The notes below the pieces were generated by a model that worked only from the letters and a program-made list of their open reading frames with translations, had not been told where the DNA came from and did not search any database. Shown here piece by piece: positions 38,933-47,053 of a stretch of 64,000 nt of DNA (the first letter of the stretch is position 1; the number at the start of each line of letters is the position of its first letter). Source of the DNA: Piscinibacter sp047600445. GTDB lineage: Bacteria; Pseudomonadota; Gammaproteobacteria; Burkholderiales; Burkholderiaceae_C. Made by a program: the position numbers and the translations under genes. The stretch spans positions 2,728,001 through 2,792,000 of the forward strand of contig NZ_JASGKT010000002.1 of assembly GCF_047600445.1 (NCBI RefSeq), given 5' to 3'.

Positions 38933-40443
38933 GACAGCATGTCCGGGAAGCGCGTGTCGCGCGTGAGATCGCTGTAGAAGCGGGCGAGGTAAGGCTTCAG
39001 CTCGTGGGTGATGGCGATATCGGCGGCATCGTCCGGGAGCCGCGCGCGCCGCGCCGCGGCGGCCGCATCGCGGCGCACGCGCGCCAGATCGATGCGCGTG
39101 AAGTGCCCGTCCCGGTAGAGCACCTGGCCCGCCACCATCGTGAGCCGCACATCGCTGCCGCGGCTGCGAGCCACCACCGCCTCGAGCAGCGGCATGTCGG
39201 CATCGAGGTAGACGCCGCGCGCGGTGTCGAGAGACAGGGCCACCAGGTCGGCGCACCAGCCGCTGGCCAGCCGGCCGATGCGGCCGTCGAATCCCGCGAT
39301 GGCGGCGCCGCCGGTGGTCAGCATCTCGATCGTCTGGCGCGCGCTGGCGCGGGCGGGCGTCTCCCAGTTGCGCCGGCCCACCAGGCGCGAGGCCACGCGA
39401 GCCTCGCTGAGCAGGTCTTCGTCGTCCATCAGCGTGGAGTTGTCGCTGCCCACGCCCACCCGGATGCCACGGGCCATCATCTCGTGCACACGCGCGGTGC
39501 CGTCGCACAGGCGAAGGTTGGAACCCGGGTTGGTGGCGACCCGGGCGCCGCACTCGGCGATCACGTCGAGGTCGTCGTCGGTGAGGAACACGCCGTGCGC
39601 GAACACCGTGTTCGGCCCCACCGCGCCCAGCCCCCGCAGGTGGCGCACCATGCCTTCGGGGTAGAGGCGGCGGCAGGCCTCGAACTGCGCCACGGTTTCC
39701 ATCGCGTGGATGTGCAGGTTGATGCCGCGCCGCCGCGCATCGGCCGCGACGAGCCGGAACGACTCGTCGGTCACCCATTGCGGCCCCGATGGGCCGTAGC
39801 ACCAGCTCAGGCGGTCGCGGTCGGCGTAGTCGGCCATCAGCCGGTCCATCAGGCCGGAGGTGGCGGCCCAGTCGGCCGCATACGGCGGCTCGGTCTCGGC
39901 GCGGAGACGCGCGCGCAGGTGCGCCGGCAGGCCGGCCAGGAACTCGGCTTCCATGGCTTGCGGGAAGACGATGGCGCCCTGGTCGCACACGCCCACCGCC
40001 ACGCAGGCCCGCAGGCCCGACTCGTCGTAGGCCGCCACGCAGGCCCGCAGTTCGGCCTCGTAGTCGCCGCTGCCATAGGCCAGGTCGGCATGCACGGCGC
40101 AGGTCACGCCGTTGCGCAGCATCTCGGCGGCCGCCAGCAGGCCGATCGCGCGGATGTCGGGAACGCCGCGCGAGCGCCGCTGCGCCATCCACAGTTCCAG
40201 CCGTTGATCGGGATAACCGAGCTGGATCTGGCTCACGCCGCGCCCGTGCTGGTGCGCGTTGACGAATCCCGGCATCAGCATGCACCCGGGCAGATCGATG
40301 CGCTCGGCAGCGGCGGCCCGCAATTCCGACACGGCGCCGATCGCGGCGATGTGCTTGCCGCTCACCAGCACCGCCAAGCCCGGCTCGGGCTCGCTGTCGT
40401 GGCCGCGCAGCACGAATTCAGGGCAGAGCAGCGTCGGCTTCAT
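38929..40443 (-). CDS. Amidohydrolase (deaminase/chlorohydrolase family), first copy
   Basis: A 504-residue paralog of the next gene. Motifs: GFVNAHQHGRGVS for the first metal site, NLHIHAMET, VFAHGVFLTDDDLDVI, ATNPGSNLRLCDG and the metal aspartate in VGSDNSTLMDDEDL, as in subtype D amidohydrolases. N- and C-terminal beta-sandwich parts flank the TIM barrel. The start MKPTLLCPEF overlaps the RidA gene by 4 bases. Having two neighbouring, divergent amidohydrolases suggests two different hydrolytic cuts in one degradation route. Confidence 0.85.
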   Translation of the reverse strand: MKPTLLCPEFVLRGHDSEPEPGLAVLVSGKHIAAIGAVSELRAAAAERIDLPGCMLMPGFVNAHQHGRGVSQIQLGYPDQRLELWMAQRRSRGVPDIRAIGLLAAAEMLRNGVTCAVHADLAYGSGDYEAELRACVAAYDESGLRACVAVGVCDQGAIVFPQAMEAEFLAGLPAHLRARLRAETEPPYAADWAATSGLMDRLMADYADRDRLSWCYGPSGPQWVTDESFRLVAADARRRGINLHIHAMETVAQFEACRRLYPEGMVRHLRGLGAVGPNTVFAHGVFLTDDDLDVIAECGARVATNPGSNLRLCDGTARVHEMMARGIRVGVGSDNSTLMDDEDLLSEARVASRLVGRRNWETPARASARQTIEMLTTGGAAIAGFDGRIGRLASGWCADLVALSLDTARGVYLDADMPLLEAVVARSRGSDVRLTMVAGQVLYRDGHFTRIDLARVRRDAAAAARRARLPDDAADIAITHELKPYLARFYSDLTRDTRFPDMLS

Positions 40444-40928
40444 GCGTCGTCCACCTCGAAGATGCAATCGATCTCGACCGTCGCGTCGAACGACAGCCCC
40501 GGCACGCCGATGGCCAGCCGCGTGTGGCGGCCCGCATCGCCGAACGCCTGGATGAACACGTCGGAGCAGCCGTCGAGCACCTTGTGCTGATCGCGGAACG
40601 CACCCGTGGTGTTGATGTAGCCGGTGAGCCGCACGATCTGGCGCACGCGCGACAGTTCGCCGAGCGCCGTCTTGGCGCGCCCGAGCACCCCGAGCGCGCA
40701 CGCGCGGGCCGCCGCACAGCCGGTTTCCACGTCGACGCCGCCGCCCAACTGGCCCGTGATGCCGTCGACCACGCCGTCGTATTCCATGGCCGACAACTGC
40801 CCCGAGAAGTACAGCAGCCGCCCGCTGCGCACCGTGGGCAGGTAGCGGCTGCCGGGCTCGCGATAAGGCGACACCACGATGCCTTGCCGGGCAAGCCGTT
40901 GCTCGGGAGTCTCGGTGAGAAGCGTCAT
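40440..40928 (-). CDS. RidA/YjgF family protein
   Basis: A 162-residue RidA-fold protein (GRLLYFSGQLSAMEYDGVVDGITGQLGGGVDVETG, then VRQIVRLTGYINTTGAFRDQHKVLDGCSDVFIQAFG, abbreviated blocks). The family's usual catalytic arginine region is replaced by HTRLAIGVPGLSFDATVEID, typical of the AtzH/YjgF-like subgroup rather than housekeeping RidA with RSAVGV. RidA-like proteins hydrolyse reactive enamine/imine intermediates. It overlaps the ABC ATPase gene (4 bases) and the first amidohydrolase gene, so it is part of the same operon. Confidence 0.82.
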   Translation of the reverse strand: MTLLTETPEQRLARQGIVVSPYREPGSRYLPTVRSGRLLYFSGQLSAMEYDGVVDGITGQLGGGVDVETGCAAARACALGVLGRAKTALGELSRVRQIVRLTGYINTTGAFRDQHKVLDGCSDVFIQAFGDAGRHTRLAIGVPGLSFDATVEIDCIFEVDDA

Positions 40929-41737
40929 GGCGAGGCGCGCGGTGAACGAGAACGGCCCGAGAAGAAGCGCAGGAATTGCCTCGTCTCCTCGCGTTCGGGG
41001 TTGTGGAAGATCCGTTCCGGCGGCCCGGCTTCGCAGACGCGGCCGCCCGACATGAAGACGATCTGCGTGCCGACGTCTGCGGCGAAGCTCATCTCGTGGG
41101 TGACCACCACCATGGTCATGCCGGTCGACGCCAGTTCGAGCATCACCTCGAGCACTTCGTTGACGAGTTCGGGGTCCAGCGCGGACGTGGGCTCGTCGAA
41201 CAGGATGACCTTGGGCTCCATCGCCAGCGAGCGCGCGATCGCCACGCGTTGCTGCTGCCCGCCCGAGAGATCGGACGGCCGCTTGTGCAGGTGGGCGCCG
41301 AGGTGCACGCGCTGCAGCGCCCGGGCGGCCCGCTCGCGCGCCTCGGCCGCCCCGAGCCCGAGCACGCGGCGCGGGCCGATGGCCACGTTGTCCAGCGTCG
41401 ACAGGTGCGGGAAGAGATTGAAGCGCTGGAATACGAAGCCGATCTGCGCGCGCTGGCGGGAGATCTGCGCCTCGGGCGCCGGCACCCACGCGCCCGCCGT
41501 GCCCACGTAGCTGCCGCCCAGCGTTTCACCGTCGAGCCAAACCACGCCGGCGCTCGGCGTCTCGAGATGGTTCAGGCAGCGCAGCAGCGTGGTCTTGCCG
41601 GAACCCGAGGCGCCGATCAGCACCACCGTGGCCGAGCGCGGCACGACCAGGTCGACTCCGCTGAGCACCTCGGTGGCGCCGAACGACTTGCGCAGCCCCT
41701 CGGCGAGCAGCATGGGCAGGGGATCGAGGGCATTCAT
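40925..41737 (-). CDS. Polar amino-acid-type ABC transporter ATPase
   Basis: A 270-residue ATPase: Walker A GASGSGKTT near 42, Q-loop VFQRFNLFPHLSTLDNV, signature LSGGQQQRVAIARSLAMEP, Walker B VILFDEPTSALDPELV and switch THEMSFA, all of the GlnQ/HisP branch. A short insert follows the D-loop of the N-terminal lobe (LGGSYVGTAGAWVPAPEAQISRQ, positions 72-94), seen in some members. It lies 7 bases after the permease gene and overlaps the RidA gene. Confidence 0.9.
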   Translation of the reverse strand: MNALDPLPMLLAEGLRKSFGATEVLSGVDLVVPRSATVVLIGASGSGKTTLLRCLNHLETPSAGVVWLDGETLGGSYVGTAGAWVPAPEAQISRQRAQIGFVFQRFNLFPHLSTLDNVAIGPRRVLGLGAAEARERAARALQRVHLGAHLHKRPSDLSGGQQQRVAIARSLAMEPKVILFDEPTSALDPELVNEVLEVMLELASTGMTMVVVTHEMSFAADVGTQIVFMSGGRVCEAGPPERIFHNPEREETRQFLRFFSGRSRSPRASP

Positions 41738-41744
41738 GGCGATG

Positions 41745-42398
41745 TCACCAGCGGGGCAGCCGCAATTCGAGCTGCCGCGAGGCCATCGTCAGCACCTTGA
41801 CGATGAGGTAGTAGTACAGGCCGAGCAGCAGGTAGATCTCGAGCGGCGCGAAGTGGATAGACACCAGCGACTGCGCCGAGCGGGTCAGCTCGAAGACCGA
41901 GATGGCCGACAGCAACGAGGTGTTCTTGGTGAGGTTGATGAGCTCGTTGGTGGCCGGCGGCACGATCTGGCGCAGCGCCTGGGGCAGCAGGATCCACCAC
42001 AGGATCTGCCGGTTGCCCATGCCGATGGAGCGCGCCGCCTCGGCCTGCCCGCGCTCGACCGCGCCCACGGCACCCCGCACGGTCTCGGAGATGAACGCCG
42101 CGCCGTTCAGCGCGAGGGCCACCACGCCGGCCCAGAACTCCGGCAGGTTCAACCCCATCGTCGGCAGCACGAAGAACACGAAGAAGATCTGCACCAGCAG
42201 CGGCGTGCCGCGCACCACGTCGACATACGCCTGGATCGGGCGCCGCACACCGGCCGAGGGCGACAGCGACAGCAGCCCCAGCAGCACGCCCAGCGCGATC
42301 TCGGCCGCACCCGCCAGCACGGCGACCTGGAGGGTCACCACCGAGGCCTTGGCCAGTTCGGGGATCGCGACGGCGACGATGTTCCAGTCGAAGTTCAA
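41745..42398 (-). CDS. Polar amino-acid-type ABC transporter permease
   Basis: A 217-residue HisM/GlnP-type permease with about five helices. It carries the EAA-loop (ERGQAEAARSIGMGNRQILWWILLP; abbreviated, near 135-158) and VVRGTPLLVQIFFVFFVLP typical of the family. The best start is a TTG at 42,398 with GAGG about 12 bases before it; no ATG is placed as well. It is 22 bases after the binding-protein gene. Confidence 0.88.
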   Translation of the reverse strand: MNFDWNIVAVAIPELAKASVVTLQVAVLAGAAEIALGVLLGLLSLSPSAGVRRPIQAYVDVVRGTPLLVQIFFVFFVLPTMGLNLPEFWAGVVALALNGAAFISETVRGAVGAVERGQAEAARSIGMGNRQILWWILLPQALRQIVPPATNELINLTKNTSLLSAISVFELTRSAQSLVSIHFAPLEIYLLLGLYYYLIVKVLTMASRQLELRLPRW

Positions 42399-42420
42399 CG
42401 CAATGCGCCTCGTCCGGCCG

Positions 42421-43275
42421 TCACAGCGAGGGCACGGCGGCGGGAAGCTGGAACTTCAGCCCGAACCACTTCTCCTGCAACGCGGCCATCTGGCCGCTCG
42501 CCGCCGCGGCCTTGATCTCCGCATCGATGTAGGCACGCAGGTCGTTGTCTTCCTTGCGGATGCCGATGCCGGCGTAGCTGTTGCCGGCGATGTTCTGGAC
42601 CAGCGCGTACTTGCCGGGCGCCTGCTTCAGCACCATGCCGAGGTTGGTCATGTTGCTGATGACGCCGTCGACGCTGCCTTGCGACAACGCCAGGTACGCC
42701 GGCGGATCGGCATCGAAGGTCTTCACGCTCTTGAAGCCGGCGCCACGCGCGGCGGCCACCTTCTTGTTGAAGTTGGAACTCTCCACTTCTTCCGGCGTGC
42801 CGGCCTTCAGGCCCAGCGTGAGGCCCGAGAGGTCGTCGAGCGACTTGATCTTGGCGGCATCGCCGCTGCGCACCAGCAAGGCCAGCGACGAGTCGGCGTA
42901 GGGGATGGAGTAGGCGACCTTCTCCATGCGCTCCTTGGTGTACGAGAGCGAACTCATGATGATGTCGAAGCGGCCCGACAGCAGCGCCAGCACCACGCCC
43001 GACCACTGGGTGTCGACGAACTGCACCTTCACACCCAGCTTCTTGAACACGATGGCGGCGAGGTCGACGTCGTAGCCGATCAGTTCACCGCCTTGTCGAT
43101 AGCTGAACGGCGGGAAGGTGCCTTCGACGCCGATCTTGATCACGCCGGCGGCGCGGATCCTGTCGAGAGAGCCATCGGCGGCGCAAGCGGGCGCGGCCCA
43201 GCCGAGAGCGGCGGCCGCGCCGGCCGCAGCGAGGAGCTTCAGGGCGCGGCGTCGGGGGGTGTGTTCGAAAGGCAT
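42421..43275 (-). CDS. Periplasmic amino-acid-type substrate-binding protein
   Basis: A 284-residue family-3 solute-binding protein. Signal: RRRALKLLAAAGAAAALG then APACAAD (Tat-like RRR start, cleavage near 33). Mature motifs: IRAAGVIKIGVEGTFPPFSYR, ELIGYDVDLAAIVFKKLGV, IMSSLSYTKERMEKVAYSIPY and the acidic ligand contact region. The ATG at 43,275 is preceded by AGGAGA. First gene of the leftward operon (binding protein, permease, ATPase, RidA, two amidohydrolases, amidase relic). Ligand may be an amino acid or a small N-heterocycle. Confidence 0.9.
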   Translation of the reverse strand: MPFEHTPRRRALKLLAAAGAAAALGWAAPACAADGSLDRIRAAGVIKIGVEGTFPPFSYRQGGELIGYDVDLAAIVFKKLGVKVQFVDTQWSGVVLALLSGRFDIIMSSLSYTKERMEKVAYSIPYADSSLALLVRSGDAAKIKSLDDLSGLTLGLKAGTPEEVESSNFNKKVAAARGAGFKSVKTFDADPPAYLALSQGSVDGVISNMTNLGMVLKQAPGKYALVQNIAGNSYAGIGIRKEDNDLRAYIDAEIKAAAASGQMAALQEKWFGLKFQLPAAVPSL

Positions 43276-43387
43276 GGCGTTCTCCTGGAGTGGGCGGTGC
43301 GGCGGCATGGACATGCGCCGCTCGCCCCGGGGAGATCAAGAACCATGCCATCGGTTTTCAAATCACTGACGGCAATTTCATGATGTT

Positions 43388-43397
43388 TTGTCGACAA
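43388..43397. promoter_or_regulatory. Candidate GntR operator 1 (TTGTCGACAA)
   Basis: Perfect 10-base palindrome TTGTCGACAA, 113 bases upstream of the binding-protein gene, inside the 317-base gap 43,276-43,592. An identical copy lies at 43,504. The gap is noticeably more A/T-rich than its surroundings and holds no gene I can support. Confidence 0.5.
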
Positions 43398-43503
43398 TAT
43401 GAGGCATCACCCTCCAAGCTGGTGCATCGCGCGCCGCGAAGGAGCCCTGCTGCACCTTGCGCGCGCAAGCGACGGCTTTCGGTGTCGACTTGACAGGTCT
43501 ATA

Positions 43504-43513
43504 TTGTCGACAA
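43504..43513. promoter_or_regulatory. Candidate GntR operator 2 (TTGTCGACAA)
   Basis: Second perfect TTGTCGACAA, 116 bases from the first and in the same promoter gap. A third, half-conserved GTGTCGAC lies at 43,482-43,489. FadR-type GntR proteins bind short palindromes of this kind (T-N-G-T-x-x-A-C-x-A class). Confidence 0.5.
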
Positions 43514-43592
43514 TCAACGATTGACCAGCCGACACTGGCATGAAGCTTGCGCCACCCGGCGCATGCCTGCCCCGACACCCGACCGCAAGCCC

Positions 43593-44351
43593 TCAGCGCG
43601 CCTGGAGGGCCTGCGCCAGATCGACCGGGATGTCGCGCTGCGGCCTCAGGTCGAGCGACGCCTCGATGTGGTTCAGGTGCTCCAGTACCAGTTGCGCCGC
43701 CCGGTCGGCGCGGCGGCGCTCGATGGCGTTGAGCAGCACCTCGTGCTCGTCTTCACGGCAGGCGGTCGCATGCGGGGCGTCGTACAGGAAGATCGAGAGG
43801 CACGTGAGCGTGGCCAGCGCACGCATGCTGCGCTCCAGCATGCGGTTGCCGGCATGCTCGGCAAGGCGGATGTGGAACTCACCCGACAGGCGCACCATCG
43901 TCGGCCGGTCCTGCCGGGCGCGGGCCGCTTCTTCTTCCGCGATCACGCGGCGGAGATCGGCGATCGCCGCGGGGTCGCGCCTGGCAATCAACCAGCGCAC
44001 CAGCGCCGGTTCGATCAGGCGCCGCGCCTCGAACACCTCGCGCGTCTCTTCCGGGCTCGGGCTCGCGATGAAGGCGCCGCGGTTCGGAATGGTGGTGACC
44101 ACGCCTTCGTCGGCCAGGCGGGCCAGCACGTCGCGAACCTGCGCTCGGCTGGTGCTGAACAGTGCGGCCAGCTTGTCCTCGACGAGCTTGGTGGCCGGCG
44201 GCAGGCGGTGTTCGAGCACCGCCTGCAGGATGCGGTCGTAGATGGCGGTGCGCAGCACCACGCCCTGGGTGACCGGGCCGGTGATGGGCGGCTTCGCCTT
44301 GCGGGCAGGCGCGGCCGAGGCTGGCTTCGGGTGGATTTTGTTGACGGGCAT
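43593..44351 (-). CDS. GntR family (FadR/VanR-type) transcriptional regulator
   Basis: A 252-residue regulator with an N-terminal winged helix (about 30-95: AIYDRILQAVLEHRLPPATKLVEDKLAALFSTSRAQVRDVLARL) and a C-terminal all-helical FCD effector domain (about 105-235, metal-binding residues plausible in GEFHIRLAEHAGN and HEVLLNAI). Start at 44,351; longer extension rejected because it is antisense to the racemase-like gene. It lies between two divergently oriented catabolic gene sets and probably controls both. A TACAAT -10 (44,393-44,398 on this strand) and a GTCGAC site just after it suggest autorepression. Confidence 0.88.
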   Translation of the reverse strand: MPVNKIHPKPASAAPARKAKPPITGPVTQGVVLRTAIYDRILQAVLEHRLPPATKLVEDKLAALFSTSRAQVRDVLARLADEGVVTTIPNRGAFIASPSPEETREVFEARRLIEPALVRWLIARRDPAAIADLRRVIAEEEAARARQDRPTMVRLSGEFHIRLAEHAGNRMLERSMRALATLTCLSIFLYDAPHATACREDEHEVLLNAIERRRADRAAQLVLEHLNHIEASLDLRPQRDIPVDLAQALQAR

Positions 44352-44359
44352 GCGCTGCG

Positions 44360-44369
44360 GTGTCGACAG
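44360..44369. promoter_or_regulatory. Candidate GntR operator 3 (GTGTCGACAG)
   Basis: GTGTCGACAG shares the GTCGAC core and 8 of 10 bases with the two upstream palindromes. It lies between gntR and the divergent racemase-like gene (72-base gap), where it could control both directions. Confidence 0.42.
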
Positions 44370-44423
44370 TCGTTGGCGGGAACGTGGTCGAAATTGTAGG
44401 TGGATCGACTTGAAGGAATGGGG

Positions 44424-45158
44424 ATGAAGCGCGTACTGCTGGGCATGTTGACACCGTCTTCCAACACGGCGCTGGAGCCGATCACCTCGGCCATGGTGTC
44501 GGGGCTGCCGGAGGTGAGCGCGCATTTCGCGCGCTTCCGCGTCACCGAGATCTCGCTGCGCCCGCAGGCCCTGGGGCAGTTCGAGATCGATCCGATTCTG
44601 GAAGCCGCGAAGCTGCTCGCCGACGCGCATGTGGATGTGATCTCCTGGAACGGCACCTCGTCGGGCTGGCTGGGCTTCGATGCCGACCTGGCGCTGTGCG
44701 AACGCATCGAGGAAGAGGTGGGAATCCGCTGCTGCACCTCGGTGTTGGCGCTGAACGAGATCATGGAGAAGACGAGCCGCAAGCGTTTCGGCCTGGTCAC
44801 ACCCTATCTGCGCGACGTGCAGTCGGCCATCGTGGCCAACTACGCGCGCCACGGCTTCGAGTGCGTGGCCGAGCGGCACCTGGGCCAGAGCGTGAACTTC
44901 GGCTTCTCCGAAGTAGCGCCCGAGCAGATCGCCCGCATGTCGCGCGAGGTGGCCGCCGCGCAGCCGCGGCCGCAATGCCTGACCACCTTCTGCACCAACC
45001 TGCGCGCCGCGCCGCTCGCCGCCGCGCTCGAAGCCGAGCTGGGCCTGCCCGTCTACGACACCGTGAGCACCGCGGTGTGGAAGTCGCTGCGCCTGTGCGG
45101 CGTGGACACGGCTCGCGTACGGGGCTGGGGCAGCCTGTTCCAGGAGGAGATTGCATGA
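44424..45158 (+). CDS. Asp/Glu racemase-fold protein with a single active-site cysteine (AMDase/maleate isomerase-like)
   Basis: A 244-residue member of the aspartate/glutamate/hydantoin racemase superfamily (MLTPSSNTALEPIT at the start, SRKRFGLVTPYL in the middle). Normal racemases have two catalytic cysteines. Here the first position reads SWNGTSSG with glycine at residue 77, while the second is kept as C190 in LTTFCTNLRAAPLA. Gly/Cys at nearly these numbers (G74/C188) is the arrangement of arylmalonate decarboxylase. It may thus be a decarboxylase or one-base isomerase rather than a racemase. GAAGGA lies 7 bases before the ATG. It overlaps the hydantoinase gene by 4 bases. Confidence 0.82.
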   Translation: MKRVLLGMLTPSSNTALEPITSAMVSGLPEVSAHFARFRVTEISLRPQALGQFEIDPILEAAKLLADAHVDVISWNGTSSGWLGFDADLALCERIEEEVGIRCCTSVLALNEIMEKTSRKRFGLVTPYLRDVQSAIVANYARHGFECVAERHLGQSVNFGFSEVAPEQIARMSREVAAAQPRPQCLTTFCTNLRAAPLAAALEAELGLPVYDTVSTAVWKSLRLCGVDTARVRGWGSLFQEEIA

Positions 45159-46618
45159 GCGCGCCCTACGACCTCATCGTGCGCGATGCGCAGGTGGCCA
45201 CCGCGGCCGACCTGTGCCGCTGCGACATCGGCATCGCCGGCGGGCGCATCGTGGCGCTGGGCGAACGGTTGCCGGCCGGGCCCCAGACGCGCGAACTCGA
45301 CGCCGCCGGCCGCTACGTGACACCGGGCGGCGTCGACTCGCACTGCCACATCGACCAGCCGATGCCGCCGCCGATCGTCATGGCCGACAACTTCGAGACC
45401 GGCACGCGCTCGGCGGCCTGCGGCGGCACCACCACGGTGATTCCTTTCGCCGCGCAACACCGGGGGCAGAGCGTGCAGGCGGCGGTCGACGACTACCACC
45501 GCCGCGCCGACGGGCAGGCCTGCGTCGACTACGCCTTTCACCTGATCGTCAGCGACCCCACGCCCGAGGTTCTCGGCAGCGAGCTGCCGGCCTTGATCGA
45601 CCGCGGCTACACCTCGTTCAAGCTCTACATGACCTACGAGGACATGAAGCTCGACGACCGGCAGATTCTCGAGCTGCTGGAAGTGGCGCGTCGCCATGGC
45701 GCGATGGTGATGATCCACGCCGAGAACACCGACGCCATCGCCCATTTCACCGAACGCTTGCTCGAACTGGGCAAGAGCGCGCCGCGCTATCACGGGTTGT
45801 CACGGCCGTCGCCGGTGGAGCGCGAGGCCACGCACCGCGCCATCACGCTGGCCGAACTGGTCGACGTGCCCATCCTGCTGGTTCATGTGTCGGGCGCCGA
45901 AGCGGTGGAGCAGATCCGCTGGGCACGCGGCAAGGGCCTCAACGTGCAGGCGGAGACCTGCCCGCAGTATCTGTTTCTCACCCAGGAAGACCTGGCCTTG
46001 CCGCGTTTTCACGGCGCGCGCTGCGTGTGCAGTCCGCCGCCGCGCGACAAGGCCAATCAGCAGGTGATCTGGGACGGCCTGGTCGATGGACTGTTCAGCG
46101 TCTTCTCGTCCGACCACGCCCCTTTCAACTACGAAGACGGCTCGGGCAAGCGCCTGGGCGGCAAGGAGCCGGCCTTTCCCTACATTCCGAACGGCGTGCC
46201 GGGCATCGAGACGCGCATGGCCTTGCTGTTCTCGGAAGGCGTGCTCGCGGGCCGTATGTCCATCCAGCAGTTCGTTGCGCTCACCGCCACCAACGCGGCG
46301 CGCCTGTATGGCCTGTATCCGCGCAAGGGCACCATCGCCGTCGGCAGCGACGCCGATCTGGTCATCTGGAACAGCGGCACGCCGTTCACGATCCGCAACG
46401 ACGCGCTGCACCACGCCACCGACTACACGCCCTATGAGGGCCGCGAGTTGCAGGCCTGGCCCGCGTTCACGCTGCTGCGCGGCGAGGTGGTGTGGGACGG
46501 CGAGCGTTTTCTCGGGCGCGCCGGCGGCGGCCGGTTCCTGCACTGCGAGCGCCCCGAGGCGGCGCGCCCGCGCCCGCGTGCGCAGAGCTGGCGGCGCTGG
46601 ATGGAACTGGAGGACTGA
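45155..46618 (+). CDS. Dihydropyrimidinase/hydantoinase
   Basis: A 487-residue cyclic amidohydrolase. The dinuclear metal site is visible: HCHID near 60, the carbamylated lysine in TSFKLYMTYEDMKLDD (near 155), histidines of MIHAENTD and LLVHVSGAEAVEQI, and the aspartate of FSSDHAPF. It hydrolyses cyclic amides such as dihydropyrimidines or 5-substituted hydantoins to N-carbamoyl products. A strong AGGAGGA is located 7 bases before the ATG, inside the racemase-fold gene. The C-terminal tail is Arg-rich. Substrate not identifiable. Confidence 0.9.
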   Translation: MSAPYDLIVRDAQVATAADLCRCDIGIAGGRIVALGERLPAGPQTRELDAAGRYVTPGGVDSHCHIDQPMPPPIVMADNFETGTRSAACGGTTTVIPFAAQHRGQSVQAAVDDYHRRADGQACVDYAFHLIVSDPTPEVLGSELPALIDRGYTSFKLYMTYEDMKLDDRQILELLEVARRHGAMVMIHAENTDAIAHFTERLLELGKSAPRYHGLSRPSPVEREATHRAITLAELVDVPILLVHVSGAEAVEQIRWARGKGLNVQAETCPQYLFLTQEDLALPRFHGARCVCSPPPRDKANQQVIWDGLVDGLFSVFSSDHAPFNYEDGSGKRLGGKEPAFPYIPNGVPGIETRMALLFSEGVLAGRMSIQQFVALTATNAARLYGLYPRKGTIAVGSDADLVIWNSGTPFTIRNDALHHATDYTPYEGRELQAWPAFTLLRGEVVWDGERFLGRAGGGRFLHCERPEAARPRPRAQSWRRWMELED

Positions 46619-46620
46619 CC

Positions 46621-47037
46621 ATGGCACGACGACTGCGGATCAGCGCCGCTGGCCACCACTTCATCGCCGAGGCGCATCCTGATGCGCCGCTGACCTTTGC
46701 CTCCTTCGCGAAGCTGCTGCCCTATCGCCAGAAGTTGATCCACGTGCGCTGGAGCGGCGAGGCGGTGTGGATACCGCTGGGTGACTTCGAGCTGGGCGTG
46801 GGCCCCGAGAACCAGACCCGCTACCCGGCGCCGGGCGACGTGCTGTTCTACCCCGGCGGCTTGAGCGAGACCGAGTTGCTGATCGCCTATGGCGCCTGCA
46901 GCTTCGCCAGCAAGATGGGGCCGCTGGCAGGCAATCACTTCCTGCGCATCGTCGAAGGGCGGGAGCAACTGGCGACGCTTGGCCGCACGGTGCTGTGGGA
47001 AGGAGCGCAAGACGTGCTGTTCGAGTGGGCGTCTTGA
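46621..47037 (+). CDS. DUF3830 family cyclophilin-like protein
   Basis: A 138-residue protein of the DUF3830 type, a cyclophilin-like beta-barrel fold: RISAAGHHFIAEAHPDAPLTFASFAKLLPYRQ, then WIPLGDF, the RYPAPGDVLFYPGGLSETELLIAYG core and FASKMGPLAGNHFLRI. Such proteins often accompany hydantoinase or Asp/Glu racemase-like genes but have no proven reaction. It starts 2 bases after the hydantoinase stop and is the last gene of the rightward operon. The next gene, on the other strand, belongs to a different locus. Confidence 0.8.
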   Translation: MARRLRISAAGHHFIAEAHPDAPLTFASFAKLLPYRQKLIHVRWSGEAVWIPLGDFELGVGPENQTRYPAPGDVLFYPGGLSETELLIAYGACSFASKMGPLAGNHFLRIVEGREQLATLGRTVLWEGAQDVLFEWAS

Positions 47038-47053
47038 CGCCAGCCCTCCACCT

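Noticed and set aside
43276..43592. Short open frames and a TTGACA (43,490-43,495) in the island promoter gap
   Set aside because: The frames have no ribosome site or family pattern, and no plus-strand gene follows the TTGACA, so I did not call a gene or rightward promoter there.
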